From the NCBI RefSeq assembly GCF_029870285.1, contig NZ_JACSYA010000014.1, positions 67,037 to 131,036 of the forward strand: DNA of 64,000 bases, written 5' to 3'. The position numbers and the translations under genes were made by a program. The notes beneath the pieces are model-generated. The model worked only from the letters and a program-made list of their open reading frames with translations. It searched no databases and was not told the origin of the DNA. Below, piece by piece: positions 47,715 through 57,305 of this stretch; within the stretch, counting starts at the first letter, position 1; each line of letters opens with the position of its first letter. Origin of the DNA: Delftia sp. PS-11 (lineage in GTDB: Bacteria; Pseudomonadota; Gammaproteobacteria; Burkholderiales; Burkholderiaceae_C).

Positions 47715-49253
47715 TCAGCGCTTTTTGACTTTCGATGGCTTGCCGCCACGTGCCACGGCTGCGGCAGGGGCTTTGTTGCGGCTTTCTGCCTGGACGGCGA
47801 CCTTGCGCGGCGCGCCGGCCGCCTTGGCCGGGCTGGCCTTGCCACCGCCGCTGCTGCCGGTGCTGGCGCGCACGGGCAGGTAGGCAATCAGCGACTGGCC
47901 TGCCTTGAGGGAGGCGGTGGACTTGAGGTCATTCCAGTCGGCCAGGTTGGAGGCGCTGACGCCGTAGCGGTTGGCCACGCTGATCAGCGTGTCGTGCTTG
48001 CGGGCCTTGATGGTGGCGCGGCGTGTCACGACTTCGGGCGCAAAGCTGATCTGGCCGTTGTCTGCGATGTGGCCGGCCACATCGGCGCTGACGTTGGCGC
48101 CACGGGGCACCATCAGTGCCGAGCCTGCCTTGATCAGCATGCGTGGCGGAATATTGTTGATAGCGCGCAGATCGGATTCTCCCAGGCCCACGCGCTGTGC
48201 GGCCTCGGCCACGGTGATGGTGGCGGGCACGGTCCAGACGGTCCAGCTGGCGTACTGGCCTTCGTCATAGGCCTGGAGATTGCGGCGGAAGACCTGTGCG
48301 TTGTCCCAGGGCAGCAGGATTTCGGGCGTGCCTGCCGCGAAGATCACGGGCTTGCGGAAGCTCGGGTTCAGCGCCTTGAAGTCCGCGACCGAGACATCCG
48401 CGAGCTTGGCCACCAGTTCCACATCGATGTCGCGCTTGATGGTGACGGCCTGGAAGTAGGGGTGGTTGCCAATCGGGGGCAGCTCTGCCGAGAATGCCTC
48501 GGGGCGGGCGACGATGTTCTTGACGGCCTGCAGCTTGGGCACATACATGCGGGTTTCCGCCGGCATCTGCAGGTCGGTGTATCCGGTGGGCAGCCCCAGC
48601 TTCTCGTTGCGCTTGATGGCGCGCCCGACACTGCCTTCGCCCCAGTTGTAGGCCGCCAGCGCCAGATGCCAGTCGCCGAACATGTCGTAGAGCTTTTGCA
48701 GGTAGTCGAGCGCGGCGCGCGTGGAGGCCAGCACGTCGCGGCGGTCGTCACGGAAAGCGTTTTGCTTGAGGTCGAAATACGTGCCGGTCGCCGGCATGAA
48801 TTGCCACATGCCGGCCGCCTTGGCGGTGGAGACGGCCTGCGGGTTGAAGGCGCTCTCGATATAGGGCAGCAGCGCCAGCTCGGTGGGCATGTTGCGGCGC
48901 TCCAGTTCCTCGACGATATGGAAGAGGTACTTGCTGGAGCGCTCGGTCATGCGCTGTATGTAGTCGGGCCGGCTGGCGTACCACTGCTCGCGGTCCTTGA
49001 CCAGGTCCTGCTCCAGATCCGGCATGGCAAAGCCCTGGCGTATGCGCACCCACAGGTCGCCTGTGGTTTGCAGCGATGCCACATCGGCACGGGCCGTTTC
49101 GGCGCGTGTCAGTGGGCTCAGAGGGCCTTTGGGGTACTGGGGAGCATGGTTGGGTGTGTCGGAGCCTGTGTTGGACAGGTCCGGGCCGCTGGTAGTGGCG
49201 CAGCCCGCGAGCGCCAGCAGGCTGCCCAGCAGCAGGGTATGTAGCAGTTTCAT
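47715..49253 (-). CDS. mltD: Membrane-bound lytic murein transglycosylase D-like lipoprotein
   Basis: 512 residues from ATG 49253, one base overlap with the gloB stop. A lipoprotein signal (LLGSLLALAGC, C18) anchors it in the envelope. The SLT domain holds the catalytic glutamate in LLPYIESAFNPQAV and the block AAGMWQFMPATG. Two LysM-like peptidoglycan-binding repeats lie in the C-terminal third (ATITVAEAAQRVGLGESDLR and KHDTLISVANRYGVSASNLA), and the tail is basic and Ala-rich. It cleaves glycan strands to anhydromuropeptides. Confidence 0.92.
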   Translation of the reverse strand: MKLLHTLLLGSLLALAGCATTSGPDLSNTGSDTPNHAPQYPKGPLSPLTRAETARADVASLQTTGDLWVRIRQGFAMPDLEQDLVKDREQWYASRPDYIQRMTERSSKYLFHIVEELERRNMPTELALLPYIESAFNPQAVSTAKAAGMWQFMPATGTYFDLKQNAFRDDRRDVLASTRAALDYLQKLYDMFGDWHLALAAYNWGEGSVGRAIKRNEKLGLPTGYTDLQMPAETRMYVPKLQAVKNIVARPEAFSAELPPIGNHPYFQAVTIKRDIDVELVAKLADVSVADFKALNPSFRKPVIFAAGTPEILLPWDNAQVFRRNLQAYDEGQYASWTVWTVPATITVAEAAQRVGLGESDLRAINNIPPRMLIKAGSALMVPRGANVSADVAGHIADNGQISFAPEVVTRRATIKARKHDTLISVANRYGVSASNLADWNDLKSTASLKAGQSLIAYLPVRASTGSSGGGKASPAKAAGAPRKVAVQAESRNKAPAAAVARGGKPSKVKKR

Positions 49254-50026
49254 CAGAAAACGTTTTTCCATTGGCGCAGGCCCGCCAGCACGCTGGCTGG
49301 TTCCTGCGGTTGCACCTGCGCATCGAAGCGGGCGGCGGCAGCGGCCACCGCGGCGTTGCGCGTGCGAAGAAAGGGGTTGATGCGGCGTTCGGTCTCCAGA
49401 CGCGACGGCAGCGTGGGCTGGCCATTGTCGCGCAGCGACTGGCAGTGCTGCGTGTAGCGGGACAGGTCCGTATTGTCCGGCTCAACGGCCCGGGCAAAGC
49501 GCAGGTTGGATAGCGTGTACTCATGGGCGCAGCACACCTGGGTATCGTCCGGCAGCGCCGCCAGGCGGTCCAGCGATGCCTGCATCTGCTGCGGCGTGCC
49601 CTCGAACAATCTGCCGCAGCCGCCGGAAAACAGCGTGTCGCCGCAGAACAGCACGGGCTGCGGCTGCGCCGATGTGCTGAAGTAGGCGATGTGGCCGGCC
49701 GTATGGCCGGGCACGTCGATGACCTGCCAGGGACCGCCTGGCGCGGCCACGGTGTCTCCACCTTGCACGCGCTCAATGCCTTGGGGCAGCTTTTCGCTGG
49801 CAGGGCCCCACGCATGGGCGCCGGTTGCCTCGCGCAAAGCTGCCACGCCACCGACATGGTCGGCATGGTGGTGGGTGACTAAAATGCCCTGCAGCTGCAG
49901 TTGATGCAGGCGCAATGCAGCCAGCACCGGTTCGGCATCACCCGGGTCAACGACGAGGGCATGGCGTGCGTCGTGCAACATCCAGATGTAGTTGTCGGAA
50001 AAGGCGGGAATGGGCAACAGGTTCAT
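49253..50026 (-). CDS. gloB: Hydroxyacylglutathione hydrolase (glyoxalase II)
   Basis: 257 residues from ATG 50026. It hydrolyses S-lactoylglutathione in methylglyoxal detoxification. The binuclear metal site shows as THHHADHVGG, PGHTAGHIAY, FCGDTLFSGGCGR and CCAHEYTLSNLRFA. The C-terminal HAGH domain includes ERRINPFLR. The gene is coupled to mltD and starts back to back with the methyltransferase gene, the two start codons sharing bases. Confidence 0.96.
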   Translation of the reverse strand: MNLLPIPAFSDNYIWMLHDARHALVVDPGDAEPVLAALRLHQLQLQGILVTHHHADHVGGVAALREATGAHAWGPASEKLPQGIERVQGGDTVAAPGGPWQVIDVPGHTAGHIAYFSTSAQPQPVLFCGDTLFSGGCGRLFEGTPQQMQASLDRLAALPDDTQVCCAHEYTLSNLRFARAVEPDNTDLSRYTQHCQSLRDNGQPTLPSRLETERRINPFLRTRNAAVAAAAARFDAQVQPQEPASVLAGLRQWKNVF

Positions 50027-50798
50027 GAGCAGCAAAATTATAGGGATGCAGCACTGGACGCAATCTGCCCTGGGCCACTACCTGCTCGATTGGGAGCAGC
50101 AATGCTGCGACGAGGCGGTGGCCGACATTTTCGGCTACCACAGCCTGCAACTGGGCATGCCCATGCTGCAGGGCCTGCGCGCCAACCGCATGCCGCACCG
50201 CTGGCTGGCCGTGGATTGTCCCCAGGCCTGCGAGCCTCTGGAGGGCATGCCGGCAGCCGGCATGCCTGTGTCCCTGGTGACCGACCCTGCCGCACTGCCT
50301 TTTGCCGAAGCCAGCCTGGACCTGGTGATGATGCCGCACACGCTGGAGACTTCGCCGGACCCGCATGCCGTGCTGCGCGAGGCGGCACGCGTACTGGTGC
50401 CCGAAGGCCGGCTCGTCGTCTGCGGTCTCAACCCCGCCAGCCTGCTGGGCGTGCAGCGCCGTGTGGAGCGCGGCACGGCCTATCTGCCCGAGGTGGGCTG
50501 GGGGGTCGGCTACTGGCGCCTGCGCGACTGGCTGCAGCTGCTGGCCTTCGACATTGAGGCTGTCCAGTTCGGCTGCTATCGTCCGGCCACGCAAAGTGCG
50601 CAGTGGCTGCGGCGCTGGCGCTTCATGGACCGTGTCGGCCGGCTGGGATGGCCCATGCTGGGCGGGGCGTACTGCGTGGTCGCGGTCAAGCGCGTGGCGG
50701 GCATGCGCATGCTGGAGTCCGCCTGGCGCAGCCGCCCGGCCAGGGCGGGCGCTGCCATGCCCGTGGCCCATCGTCAGGGGCCGGCAGATACGGCCTGA
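50025..50798 (+). CDS. Class I SAM-dependent methyltransferase (uncharacterised)
   Basis: 257 residues from ATG 50025 (ATG 50046 would remove seven residues). Methyltransferase type 11 features are the [20 protein letters not shown] acidic segment and the following [20 protein letters not shown], but the glycine-rich motif I is weak. The family often sits between gloB and rnhA in proteobacteria. The substrate is unknown. Its start codon overlaps that of the divergent gloB. Confidence 0.8.
   Translation: MSSKIIGMQHWTQSALGHYLLDWEQQCCDEAVADIFGYHSLQLGMPMLQGLRANRMPHRWLAVDCPQACEPLEGMPAAGMPVSLVTDPAALPFAEASLDLVMMPHTLETSPDPHAVLREAARVLVPEGRLVVCGLNPASLLGVQRRVERGTAYLPEVGWGVGYWRLRDWLQLLAFDIEAVQFGCYRPATQSAQWLRRWRFMDRVGRLGWPMLGGAYCVVAVKRVAGMRMLESAWRSRPARAGAAMPVAHRQGPADTA
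50037..50063 (-). promoter_or_regulatory. Candidate gloB promoter inside the methyltransferase gene
   Basis: On the minus strand TATAAT (50042-50037) and TTGCGT (50063-50058) are spaced by 15 bp. The start point would be only about 4 bases before the gloB ATG, implying a nearly leaderless mRNA. Confidence 0.45.
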
Positions 50799-50857
50799 GT
50801 ACATACCCATTTTCTTTTCGGGGGCTTTGGCTTCCGGGCATTTCCATCGAGGTTTTT

Positions 50858-51304
50858 TTGAATCAAGTTGTTATCTATACCGACGGTGCCTGCAAGGGCA
50901 ATCCCGGCCCTGGCGGCTGGGGGGTGGTGCTGCAGGCAGGAAGCGCCCGCAAGGAGCTGTTTGGCGGTGAACTGGGCACGACCAACAACCGCATGGAGCT
51001 GATGGCCGTCATCGAGGCACTGTCCGCCCTCAAGCGCCCCTGCGATGTGGTGCTCTATCTGGACAGCCAGTATGTGCGCAAGGGCATCACGGAATGGATC
51101 CATGGCTGGAAGGCCAAGGGCTGGAAGACGGCATCCAAGGAGCCCGTCAAGAATGTGGAGCTGTGGCAACGGCTCGATGCGCTGGTGCAGGGCAGCGGCC
51201 ACCGCATCGACTGGCGCTGGGTCAAGGGCCATGCGGGCGATCCCGGCAATGAACGCGCCGATGCCCTGGCCAACAAGGGCGTGGACCAGGCGCTGGGGCG
51301 CTGA
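50858..51304 (+). CDS. rnhA: Ribonuclease HI
   Basis: 148 residues from TTG 50858, chosen because GAGG lies five bases upstream and it yields the family N-terminus [17 protein letters not shown]. The catalytic residues are in [37 protein letters not shown] and NERADALAN (D-E-D-D set). It degrades RNA in RNA-DNA hybrids. With rnhB at 4828 the genome encodes both RNase H types. Confidence 0.96.
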   Translation: MNQVVIYTDGACKGNPGPGGWGVVLQAGSARKELFGGELGTTNNRMELMAVIEALSALKRPCDVVLYLDSQYVRKGITEWIHGWKAKGWKTASKEPVKNVELWQRLDALVQGSGHRIDWRWVKGHAGDPGNERADALANKGVDQALGR

Positions 51305-51390
51305 CCGCCGGGCAGGCAGGCCTGTCCTGCCGGCGGCGGGCGGGCTCTAGATAAAAACCCTAGCAGCCCGTGCCCCTGAGTCCCTTTAAT

Positions 51391-51408
51391 ATTTCCATTA
51401 GTGGAAAT
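51391..51408. promoter_or_regulatory. 18-bp palindromic operator candidate, copy 1
   Basis: ATTTCCATTAGTGGAAAT has perfect 7-bp arms around TTAG and lies 95 bases before the porin start. A related copy follows at 51453. It is probably bound by a dimeric regulator controlling the porin-oxidoreductase cluster. Confidence 0.6.
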
Positions 51409-51452
51409 TAAAGCGCCTTCTCCTCGGCATCTTCCGTGGTGTGCTGTCAAAA

Positions 51453-51470
51453 ATTGCCACTTGTGGATAT
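51453..51470. promoter_or_regulatory. 18-bp palindromic operator candidate, copy 2
   Basis: ATTGCCACTTGTGGATAT matches copy 1 at 14 of 18 positions and ends 32 bases before the porin ATG. Spacing of the two copies is 62 bp, near six helical turns, compatible with cooperative binding. Confidence 0.55.
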
Positions 51471-51502
51471 TTTGAATCACCTCACGTTGAAAGAGCCTTG
51501 CG

Positions 51503-52588
51503 ATGAAATACGGAGCAATTGCCACATGGGCCATGCTGGGCGGCACCGGGACGGTGCTGGCCCAGAGTTCTGTGATGCTGTACGGCAGCATGGATCTGAC
51601 CATGCCCTGGATCAGCGATGTGCGCGGCAGCCGGCTGGCGCGCATGGATTCGGCCATCTCCCAGCCAGATCTCTGGGGCCTGCGCGGCCGCGAGGACCTG
51701 GGCGGGGGCATGAAGGCATCGTTCCAGCTGGAAAACGGATTCCTTGCGGACATCGGCGCGCCGATCTCACCGACCCGCTACTTCAACCGTGCTTCCTGGG
51801 TGGGCCTGTACAGCGCTTCAATGGGCTCGGTGCGGCTGGGGCGCCAGGTCGATTTCACGGCGGGCACGCTGAGCCAGTGGGGCAATGGCTACCAGCTCTA
51901 CAACTTCTACCTCTACCATCCTGGCAACCTGGATGGCCTGTCCAGCCAGTTTCCCGTGGACAACTCAGTGGTCTATCTGACGCCGAGCATGGACGGCATG
52001 CAGTTTGGCGCGCAGTATGGCTTTGGCGAGGTGCCTGGCCGCTCGCAGGCCGGCCGCACCTACAGCGCCATGGGCCGCTATTCTGGTGCGAGGCTCCATC
52101 TGGCTGTGGCCTACACCGATGCCCGTGGCCGGGCCTTCGATATTGCCGGGAGCACGGGCCTGACCCGCGCACTGGGCCAGGATCTGGCTGCAGGCCGCCC
52201 TCTGGTGCCCGATGCCTTCCAGGTCCTGGGCATCGGTGGCGGCTACCAGCTCGACGGTCTGCCGGTGCGCATCAATGCGCTGACCACGCGCTCCGCGCTC
52301 AAACTGGGGGTTGTCACCAGTCACATGACGGCCCTTGATCTGGGCCTGTCCTGGCAGGCCGGCCAAGCCGTGACGGTCAACACAGGCTATTCCTTCAGCC
52401 GCTTCGAGCGTACGCGATGGAACCAGTTGCACCTGGGAGCGCGCTACGCATTGTCCAGACGCACACAGCTGCATGCCTCTGTCACGCACCAGCGCGCCTC
52501 CAACGGTGTGGCCGCGATGAACGCCGCAGGCGTTGCCAGCGGGCGTTCACAGACGGTGATCGCGGCAGGCGTGCACCACGCGTTCTGA
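51503..52588 (+). CDS. Gram-negative general porin (Omp32-like)
   Basis: 361 residues. A signal peptide ([20 protein letters not shown]) precedes [11 protein letters not shown], the characteristic start of betaproteobacterial trimeric porins. Further landmarks are [39 protein letters not shown] and the terminal AAGVHHAF with C-terminal phenylalanine. It would allow passage of small, probably anionic, substrates. It heads the cluster with the molybdenum hydroxylase and Bug receptor, so it may be substrate-specific. Confidence 0.92.
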   Translation: MKYGAIATWAMLGGTGTVLAQSSVMLYGSMDLTMPWISDVRGSRLARMDSAISQPDLWGLRGREDLGGGMKASFQLENGFLADIGAPISPTRYFNRASWVGLYSASMGSVRLGRQVDFTAGTLSQWGNGYQLYNFYLYHPGNLDGLSSQFPVDNSVVYLTPSMDGMQFGAQYGFGEVPGRSQAGRTYSAMGRYSGARLHLAVAYTDARGRAFDIAGSTGLTRALGQDLAAGRPLVPDAFQVLGIGGGYQLDGLPVRINALTTRSALKLGVVTSHMTALDLGLSWQAGQAVTVNTGYSFSRFERTRWNQLHLGARYALSRRTQLHASVTHQRASNGVAAMNAAGVASGRSQTVIAAGVHHAF

Positions 52589-52600
52589 GCTTTGCCAGCC

Positions 52601-52613
52601 AGGAGGTTCCTCC
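52601..52613 (+). promoter_or_regulatory. Self-complementary ribosome-binding site of the [2Fe-2S] subunit gene
   Basis: AGGAGG is followed at once by TTCCTCC and the ATG. GGAG can pair with CTCC across a GTTC loop, which would hide the Shine-Dalgarno sequence unless ribosomes arrive from the porin gene 25 bases upstream. Confidence 0.5.
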
Positions 52614-53060
52614 ATGCAATTCATTCTCAACGCCACCAGCGTGGCGTTTGATGGCGACGGGCAGACCCCGTTGCTGTGGGTGCTGCGCGAGCATTTCAAG
52701 CTCACGGGCACCAAGTTCGGCTGTGGCGCCGGGCTGTGCGGGGCCTGCACGGTCCATGTCGATGGGCAGCCCGTACGCTCGTGCGTGCTGCCTGTCTCGG
52801 CCATTGCCGGCCAGCCGGTCACGACGATCGAGGGGCTGTCCCGTGACCGCTCCCACCCCATCCAGAAAGCCTGGATGGACAAGGATGTGCCGCAGTGCGG
52901 CTACTGCCAGTCCGGCATGGTCATGGCCGCCGCCGCGCTGCTCAAGGCCCATCCCCGGCCCACCGATGCGCAGATCGACGAGGCCATGACCCATCTGTGC
53001 CGCTGCGCCACCTACCACCGCATCCGGGAGGCCATCCATGCAGCCGCTTCGCAGCAATGA
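52614..53060 (+). CDS. [2Fe-2S] subunit of a molybdenum hydroxylase (isoquinoline 1-oxidoreductase alpha-like)
   Basis: 148 residues. The N-terminal plant-type ferredoxin cluster is bound by C37, C42, C45 and C57 ([17 protein letters not shown]). The second helical cluster domain uses C95, C98, C129 and C131 ([20 protein letters not shown]). It passes electrons from the molybdenum subunit. It overlaps the large subunit gene by 23 bases. No separate FAD subunit is present, as in IorAB and nicotinate-dehydrogenase-type enzymes. Confidence 0.92.
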   Translation: MQFILNATSVAFDGDGQTPLLWVLREHFKLTGTKFGCGAGLCGACTVHVDGQPVRSCVLPVSAIAGQPVTTIEGLSRDRSHPIQKAWMDKDVPQCGYCQSGMVMAAAALLKAHPRPTDAQIDEAMTHLCRCATYHRIREAIHAAASQQ

Positions 53061-55302
53061 GCCAGGCCAGGCTCCAAACACAAAAACACTTGCGCTGCAG
53101 CGCCGCCGGCTGCTCCAGGCTGCAGGGGCGCTGCTGGCGGCGCCGGCAGCGGGCAGCCTGCTGATTCCCGTGGCCCGGGCAGCCGAGGTCCCGCAGGTGG
53201 CCCCGGCCCTTGGCGACTGGGTCTGGATCGAGCCCTCGGGCCAGGTAGTGATCGGTGTGTCTCAGTGCGAGGTGGGGCAGGGCATCCATACCGGCCTGCC
53301 CCAGGTGCTGGCCGATGAGCTCGATGCCGACTGGGCCCGCGTGGCCGTGCGCTTCGTCACAGGCCGTGATGCCTACCGCAACGATGCGGGCGAGATGCCG
53401 TTCCAGCAGTTCGTGGGCGCATCCATGTCCATGAACTATTTCTACGAGCGCATGCGTCTGGCCGGTGCCCAGGCCCGCGATGTGCTGCTGCGTGCCGGTG
53501 CGGCCCGCCTGGGCGTGCGCCCCTCCCAGTGCACGACGCGTGCCAGCCGGGTGCTGCACCCGGCAACGCAGCGCAGCGTGGGCTATGGCGAGATTGTGGC
53601 CGACGCCTCCAGGCTGCCGCTGGCCGCGCGACCGCGCATGAAGTCCGTGTCCGAGCAGGGGCTGATCGGCCGCAACCTGCGCCGTGTGGACACGCCCGCC
53701 AAGGTGGATGGCAGTGCGGTCTTCGGCATCGATGTCGAGGTGCCGGGCATGCTGATCGGCGCCGTGCGCATGGCGCCCAGCGTGACAGGGCGCATCGTGC
53801 GCATCCGCAACGAGGAGGCGGTGCGCGCGCGCCCTGGCGTGCATGCCATTGTGCGCACCACGCAGTGGCCGGATTCCGATCCCTGCACCGTGGTGGTGGT
53901 TGCTGATTCTTACTGGATCGCCAAGCAGGCGGCCGATGCGCTGGATATCGAGTTCGATGCAGGTGCGGCCGCCGGCGTGGACAGCGATCGCATCCATGCA
54001 CAGTTCGTTGCGGGTCTGTCGGACGACAAGGCCGTGGTGGCCCGCAGCATGGGCAAGCCGCGCGAGCTGCTGGCGGCCGGCAGGGTGATCACGGCCGACT
54101 ACCACTCGCCCTACATCACGCATGCGACCATGGAGCCCCTGGCCGCCACCGTCCATGTGCGCGATGGCGAGGTCGAGACCTGGGGCCCCTACCAGGGCCA
54201 GGACTTCCTGCGCACCGAACTGGGCAAGGCCTGCGGTGTGCCTGCGGACAAGGTCATCGTGCACACCACGCTCCTGGGCGGCAGCTTCGGGCGCAAGTAC
54301 ATGCCCGACTTCGCGCTGCATGCGGCGGCGGCATCCAAGGCGGTGGGCCGGCCCGTCAAGGTCATCCGCTCGCGCGAGGACGACATTCGGCATTCGTACT
54401 ACCGGCCCGGTGCCTCGGGGCGGCTGAGTGCCGTGCTGGGGCCGGACGGCATGCCCGCTGCGCTGCATGCGCGCATTGCAGGCCAGTCGCTGTACGGCGC
54501 CATCCATCCCGCGAAGATGGCCGCTGCGGGCGGCTGGGACGAGACCATGGTCGAGTCCATCTACGACCTGATTTATGGCGTGCCGAATTTGCTGGTGGAT
54601 GCCGTGGATGTGAAGCAGCCCATACCGCTGAGCTATCTGCGCAGCGTGGGCACCACGTCCAGCGTGTTCTTTCTGGAAAGCTTCATCAGCGAGCTGGCCC
54701 ATGCGGCGGGCATGGATGACTGCCAGTACCGGCGCCGCCTGCTGGCCGGACAGCCGCTGGCGCTGGGCGTGCTGGATGCGGCGGCCCGGGCCGCGCGCTG
54801 GGAGCAGCCCGCGCCGGCGGGCCTGCACCGCGCCATGACCTTCAACGTCTACACGGGGCGGGGCGAGAGCTTTCAGACCTTCGTCGCTCTGGTCATGGAA
54901 TTGCGCGTGCTCGATGGCCGCGTGCGGCTGGAGCGCGCCGTCTGCGCGATTGACGCAGGCCGCGTGGTCAACCCGGGCCTGGTCCGCGCCAATGTCGAAG
55001 GCGGCATCGGCTTTGCACTGACCAACACCTTCAAGAGCCGGCTGAGCTTCGACAAGGGTGCTGTGCAGCAGGGCAATTTCCACGACTACCCGCTGCTTCA
55101 GCTGTCCGAGATGCCCCGTGTGGAAGTGGTCCTGCTCGACAGCGACCGCCCGCCCCAGGGCTGCGGCGAGGTGGCCCTGGGGCCCACGGCGCCCGCCGTG
55201 GCCACGGCTATGTTCCACGCCACGGGCCGCAGATTCCGCTCCATGCCGCTGCCGCAGGACATCCCGGTCACCGGATCACCGGCCCATCCCCTGTTTTCCT
55301 GA
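53038..55302 (+). CDS. Molybdopterin subunit of a xanthine-oxidase-family dehydrogenase (isoquinoline 1-oxidoreductase beta-like)
   Basis: 754 residues. A Tat-type leader ([21 protein letters not shown]22-R24, cleavage after ARA near residue 48) indicates periplasmic location. Molybdenum-cofactor segments are [20 protein letters not shown] and [19 protein letters not shown]. The catalytic glutamate is E711 in [13 protein letters not shown]. Family members hydroxylate N-heterocycles or aldehydes. No cytochrome c domain or gene is fused or adjacent, so the electron acceptor is unknown. Exact substrate is not predictable. Confidence 0.9.
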   Translation: MQPLRSNEPGQAPNTKTLALQRRRLLQAAGALLAAPAAGSLLIPVARAAEVPQVAPALGDWVWIEPSGQVVIGVSQCEVGQGIHTGLPQVLADELDADWARVAVRFVTGRDAYRNDAGEMPFQQFVGASMSMNYFYERMRLAGAQARDVLLRAGAARLGVRPSQCTTRASRVLHPATQRSVGYGEIVADASRLPLAARPRMKSVSEQGLIGRNLRRVDTPAKVDGSAVFGIDVEVPGMLIGAVRMAPSVTGRIVRIRNEEAVRARPGVHAIVRTTQWPDSDPCTVVVVADSYWIAKQAADALDIEFDAGAAAGVDSDRIHAQFVAGLSDDKAVVARSMGKPRELLAAGRVITADYHSPYITHATMEPLAATVHVRDGEVETWGPYQGQDFLRTELGKACGVPADKVIVHTTLLGGSFGRKYMPDFALHAAAASKAVGRPVKVIRSREDDIRHSYYRPGASGRLSAVLGPDGMPAALHARIAGQSLYGAIHPAKMAAAGGWDETMVESIYDLIYGVPNLLVDAVDVKQPIPLSYLRSVGTTSSVFFLESFISELAHAAGMDDCQYRRRLLAGQPLALGVLDAAARAARWEQPAPAGLHRAMTFNVYTGRGESFQTFVALVMELRVLDGRVRLERAVCAIDAGRVVNPGLVRANVEGGIGFALTNTFKSRLSFDKGAVQQGNFHDYPLLQLSEMPRVEVVLLDSDRPPQGCGEVALGPTAPAVATAMFHATGRRFRSMPLPQDIPVTGSPAHPLFS

Positions 55303-55315
55303 GGAAAGGACTTTC

Positions 55316-56137
55316 ATGCGAATCGAACACCTCACCCCGTCGATTGGATCGGAGATCCATGGCATCGACCTGTCAGACAACACGCAGGTGCAGGCGCATG
55401 CACACGTCCTGCGCAGGCTGCTGGCCGAGCGCCAGGTGATCTTTTTCCGCGACCAGACGCTCCATCCTGCGCAGCAGGTGCGCGTAGCCCAGGTCTTCGG
55501 CAAGGTCGAGCCGGTGTCCTCCACGTTTCCTGCGCACCCGGATGATCCTCACGTCGAGCTGCTGATCAGCCAGGGCACGCGCACGGGCACCGACATCTGG
55601 CATGCCGACCTGACCTGGCAGGCCCTGCCGCCCGCAGGCGCCTGCCTGTATGCCGTGGAGGTGCCGGACACGGGGGGCGATACCCTGTGGGCCAGCATGA
55701 CGGCGGCCTTTGCCTCGCTGGCGCCCGGCCTGCAGGCCTATCTGCGCACGCTGCGCGCCACCCACAACTGGGAGGCGCCCGCCCTGCGGCAAAGCCTGGC
55801 GCGCCGCGATCCGTCGGGCGAGGCCTACCGCTCGACACGCCTGAAGCATCCCCCGCTGGAGCAGCCTGTGGTCTTCGAGCACCCGGTCACGGGTCTGCCC
55901 GTGGCCTTTGTGAACACGCTCTACACCACGCACATCGAGGGTGTCACCAGCGATGAGAGCGCGGCGCTGATCGCCCTGCTCAGCGGCCTGGCCAAGGTGC
56001 CTGAATGGCAGGTGCGCTTTCGCTGGCGCAAAGGCTCCGTGGCCATCTGGGACAACCTGGCCACGCAGCACTATGCCGTCAATGACTACCACCCCGCTGC
56101 GCGGCGCATGCACCGTGTCGCGATCCGCCAGGGCTGA
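55316..56137 (+). CDS. TauD/TfdA family 2-oxoglutarate-dependent dioxygenase
   Basis: 273 residues from ATG 55316 with GAGGAAAGGA upstream. The Fe(II) facial triad is H96 and D98 (DIWHADLTW) with H252 (NLATQHYAVNDYHP), and the 2-oxoglutarate-binding arginine lies in RRMHRVAIRQG. Family substrates include taurine, alkyl sulfates and aryloxyacetates. The N-terminus IEHLTPSIGSEIHGIDLS is typical. It is co-oriented 13 bases after the molybdenum subunit gene and probably acts in the same catabolic route. Confidence 0.9.
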   Translation: MRIEHLTPSIGSEIHGIDLSDNTQVQAHAHVLRRLLAERQVIFFRDQTLHPAQQVRVAQVFGKVEPVSSTFPAHPDDPHVELLISQGTRTGTDIWHADLTWQALPPAGACLYAVEVPDTGGDTLWASMTAAFASLAPGLQAYLRTLRATHNWEAPALRQSLARRDPSGEAYRSTRLKHPPLEQPVVFEHPVTGLPVAFVNTLYTTHIEGVTSDESAALIALLSGLAKVPEWQVRFRWRKGSVAIWDNLATQHYAVNDYHPAARRMHRVAIRQG

Positions 56138-56178
56138 GTACAGGCGCCATCCAATGCTCCACGATGAAAGAACTCCAC

Positions 56179-57156
56179 ATGAAATCCCTGCAAAAGGCAT
56201 GGGCGCTCGCATGCTGTATGGCCTCCTTGCTGTGGGCGGGCATGGCCCACGCCCAGGCCTATCCCCACAAGCCCATCACCATCGTTGTTGCCTATCCCGC
56301 AGGCGGCGATACCGATGCGCTGGCGCGGCTGTTCGCCGAAAAGCTGTCGCTTCGCGTCGGCCAGCCTGTGCTGGTCGATAACCGCGCCGGTGCCAGCGGC
56401 ACCATCGGCAGCGGTTTTGTCGCCAAGGCGCCAGCCGATGGCTATACGCTGCTGCTGGCCCCCAACACCTTTTCCATGGCCCAGTGGGTGCTCAAGCTGG
56501 GCGCTGGCCAGGGCTATGACGTGCTCCACGGCTTCACGCCTGTGATCGAGCTGGGCTCCACTTCGCTGTTCCTGGTCGCAGGGCCGGGGGCCGCCGGGCG
56601 CACGCTCAAGGAGGCCATTGCGCAAAGCGCTGGCCGTCCGCTGGGCTACGCCACGCCAGGCAATGGCTCGCCCATGCATTTCCTGGGCGAAATGGTCAGG
56701 CGCGCCACTGGTGCCCGCTTCGAGCATGTGCCCTACAAGGGCGTGGCACCCGCGGTGACCGATGTGGTGGGTGGTCACGTGGCCTTGACCTACAGCACGC
56801 TGGGTTCCATCGGCCCCTATCTGTCAGGCGGCAGGCTGGTGGCGCTGGCCGTGGCCGACAGCCGGCGCTCGCCGCTGGCGCCGGATGTGCCCACGCTGGC
56901 CGAGCTGGGCTACAGGGATGTGGAACTGACGGCCTGGTATGGCCTGTTCGGCCCCGAAGGCATGCCGCCCGACGTGGTCAGGCTGCTCAATGCGCAGATG
57001 AATGACATCCTGCGCATGCCCGATGTGGTGGCCCGCATGGCCACGCTGGGGACGCTGCCCGTGGGCGGCCCGCCGCAGCGGCTGGGCAGGACCAATGCGG
57101 CGGATTTCGAGCGTTTTGGCCGGCTGGTCAGGGAACTGGGCATTCAGGCGGACTGA
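56179..57156 (+). CDS. Bug-family (TctC) tripartite tricarboxylate transporter receptor
   Basis: 325 residues from ATG 56179 (ATG 56164 adds five). A signal peptide ends at AHA-QAYPHKPI. Family hallmarks are YPHKPITIVVAYPAGGDTDA, VLVDNRAGASGTIGSGFVAK and EHVPYKGVAPAVTDVVGGHV. Bug proteins are greatly expanded in Comamonadaceae and Bordetella and bind carboxylates or aromatic acids. No TctA/TctB membrane genes are present, which is usual for orphan Bug receptors. It closes the catabolic cluster. Confidence 0.93.
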   Translation: MKSLQKAWALACCMASLLWAGMAHAQAYPHKPITIVVAYPAGGDTDALARLFAEKLSLRVGQPVLVDNRAGASGTIGSGFVAKAPADGYTLLLAPNTFSMAQWVLKLGAGQGYDVLHGFTPVIELGSTSLFLVAGPGAAGRTLKEAIAQSAGRPLGYATPGNGSPMHFLGEMVRRATGARFEHVPYKGVAPAVTDVVGGHVALTYSTLGSIGPYLSGGRLVALAVADSRRSPLAPDVPTLAELGYRDVELTAWYGLFGPEGMPPDVVRLLNAQMNDILRMPDVVARMATLGTLPVGGPPQRLGRTNAADFERFGRLVRELGIQAD

Positions 57157-57305
57157 TCTGGCTGCGCTGCCGGTTAAGGCGCGCTCAGGATCAATGCAAT
57201 CAGCGCGACGTGAAGGTGCGCAACGGCCCTGCGCTGCACGGGGTGCAGGCGCGGGTGGCGTTCGCGTTCTGACCGCTGCGCCCGCCACCGGCAGGCAGGC
57301 CGCGC

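Noticed and set aside
51309..51335. GC-rich inverted repeat after rnhA as a terminator
   Set aside because: Pairing is imperfect and there is no T tract, so the call could not be supported.
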